A stretch of DNA of 32,127 bases from Myxococcota bacterium. GTDB lineage: Bacteria; Myxococcota_A; UBA9160; JAFDET01. Position 1 is the first letter of the stretch; each line of letters starts with the position of its first letter. The stretch is taken from contig JANQFA010000275.1 in the NCBI GenBank assembly GCA_028278065.1, positions 1 through 32,127 of the forward strand, in the 5' to 3' direction. Positions 31,890-32,127 of this stretch are shown in pieces. The notes under the pieces are model-generated. The model was not told the DNA's origin. It saw only the letters and a program-made list of their open reading frames with translations, and did not search any database. Position numbers and translations under genes: made by a program.

Positions 31890-32127
31890 AGCCCCAGGGC
31901 CGACGACGCTTGGTGCGCTTCTTCGAACACATGTTCGGTCTGAGTCGTCAGAGGGCCTGCCGCCTGGCGGGGATCAGCCGCTCGGTGATGGCCTACCAGC
32001 CGACCCGGCCGAATGATGTGGATCTGCGAGCCCGAATCCTCGAGCTCGCCCGGGAGCGACCCCGCTACGGCTATCGGAGGATCCACGTCCTGCTCCGGCG
32101 CGAGGGCTGGGGCGACAACCGCAAGCG
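31883..32127 (+). CDS. IS3-family OrfB (transposase catalytic part, truncated by window)
   Basis: The frame reads VVKPQGRRRLVRFFEHMFGL, then SRQRACRLAGISRSVMAYQP and LARERPRYGYRRIHVLLRRE, the N-terminal helical region of IS3 OrfB (HTH_21-like). The DDE catalytic residues would lie past the window end. Expressed as a frameshift product with OrfA. Confidence 0.9.
   Translation, partial: MVKPQGRRRLVRFFEHMFGLSRQRACRLAGISRSVMAYQPTRPNDVDLRARILELARERPRYGYRRIHVLLRREGWGDNRK

Larger units (their letters stand above)
31558..32127 (+). mobile_element. IS3-family insertion sequence, left part
   Basis: The left end starts near TGACCTGAAACCCGAAATC at 31558, beginning with TG as expected for IS3-family terminal repeats. 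orfA and the start of orfB follow in overlapping frames with a slippery site. The right end lies beyond the window, so the target duplication cannot be checked. Confidence 0.8.

Overview
The window is GC-rich DNA that looks like one end of an integrative conjugative element (ICE) in a Gram-negative bacterium. The Gram-negative call rests on a complete Trb-type (RP4-like) mating-pair apparatus and several lipoproteins. I cannot assign a species; a deltaproteobacterial or myxobacterial-like background would fit, but that is inference.

Left flank (1-1852): the start of a possible helicase gene running off the left edge, a pRiA4b ORF-3-like gene, and a VapBC-type toxin-antitoxin pair. At 1852-1899 lies the 3' half of a tRNA-Asp(GUC) gene, minus strand, with no 5' half. 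This is what remains at the distal end of an island integrated into a tRNA gene. Its orientation puts the island to the right, and four 10-bp imperfect repeats (1971-2010) sit just inside it.

Cargo (about 2050-16320): (a) a membrane-anchored trypsin-like protease followed directly by a small membrane protein; (b) an operon of two lipoproteins and a metalloprotease with a snapalysin-like HExxHxxxxxD zinc motif; (c) a bacterial ubiquitin-like conjugation operon (Multiubiq Ubl, E2, JAB-E1 fusion) with tightly overlapping genes, divergent from an XRE regulator and an ImmA/IrrE-like HExxH protein; (d) a membrane J-domain-like protein with DPD in place of HPD; (e) a PD-(D/E)XK nuclease-like protein and a zinc-ribbon protein with a nucleoside-deoxyribosyltransferase/TIR-like domain, both defence-like; (f) a RadC-type JAMM protein, a tail-anchored protein of unknown function and a 65-residue protein.

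Conjugation module (17049-31016): a degenerate NtrC-type response regulator and a PDZ/GAF-containing histidine kinase directly precede a trb operon (small ORF, trbB, C, D, E, J, L, F, G, I, a DUF2274-type gene, traF). Relaxase, coupling protein and integrase are absent and presumably lie further right. Related stem-loops with compensatory base changes occur in the leaders of radC, of the 65-residue gene and of the trb operon, which suggests a shared control element.

Right end (31228-32127): an IS3-family element with an A6G frameshift site has inserted at or near the 5' end of a small gene; its orfB runs off the window.
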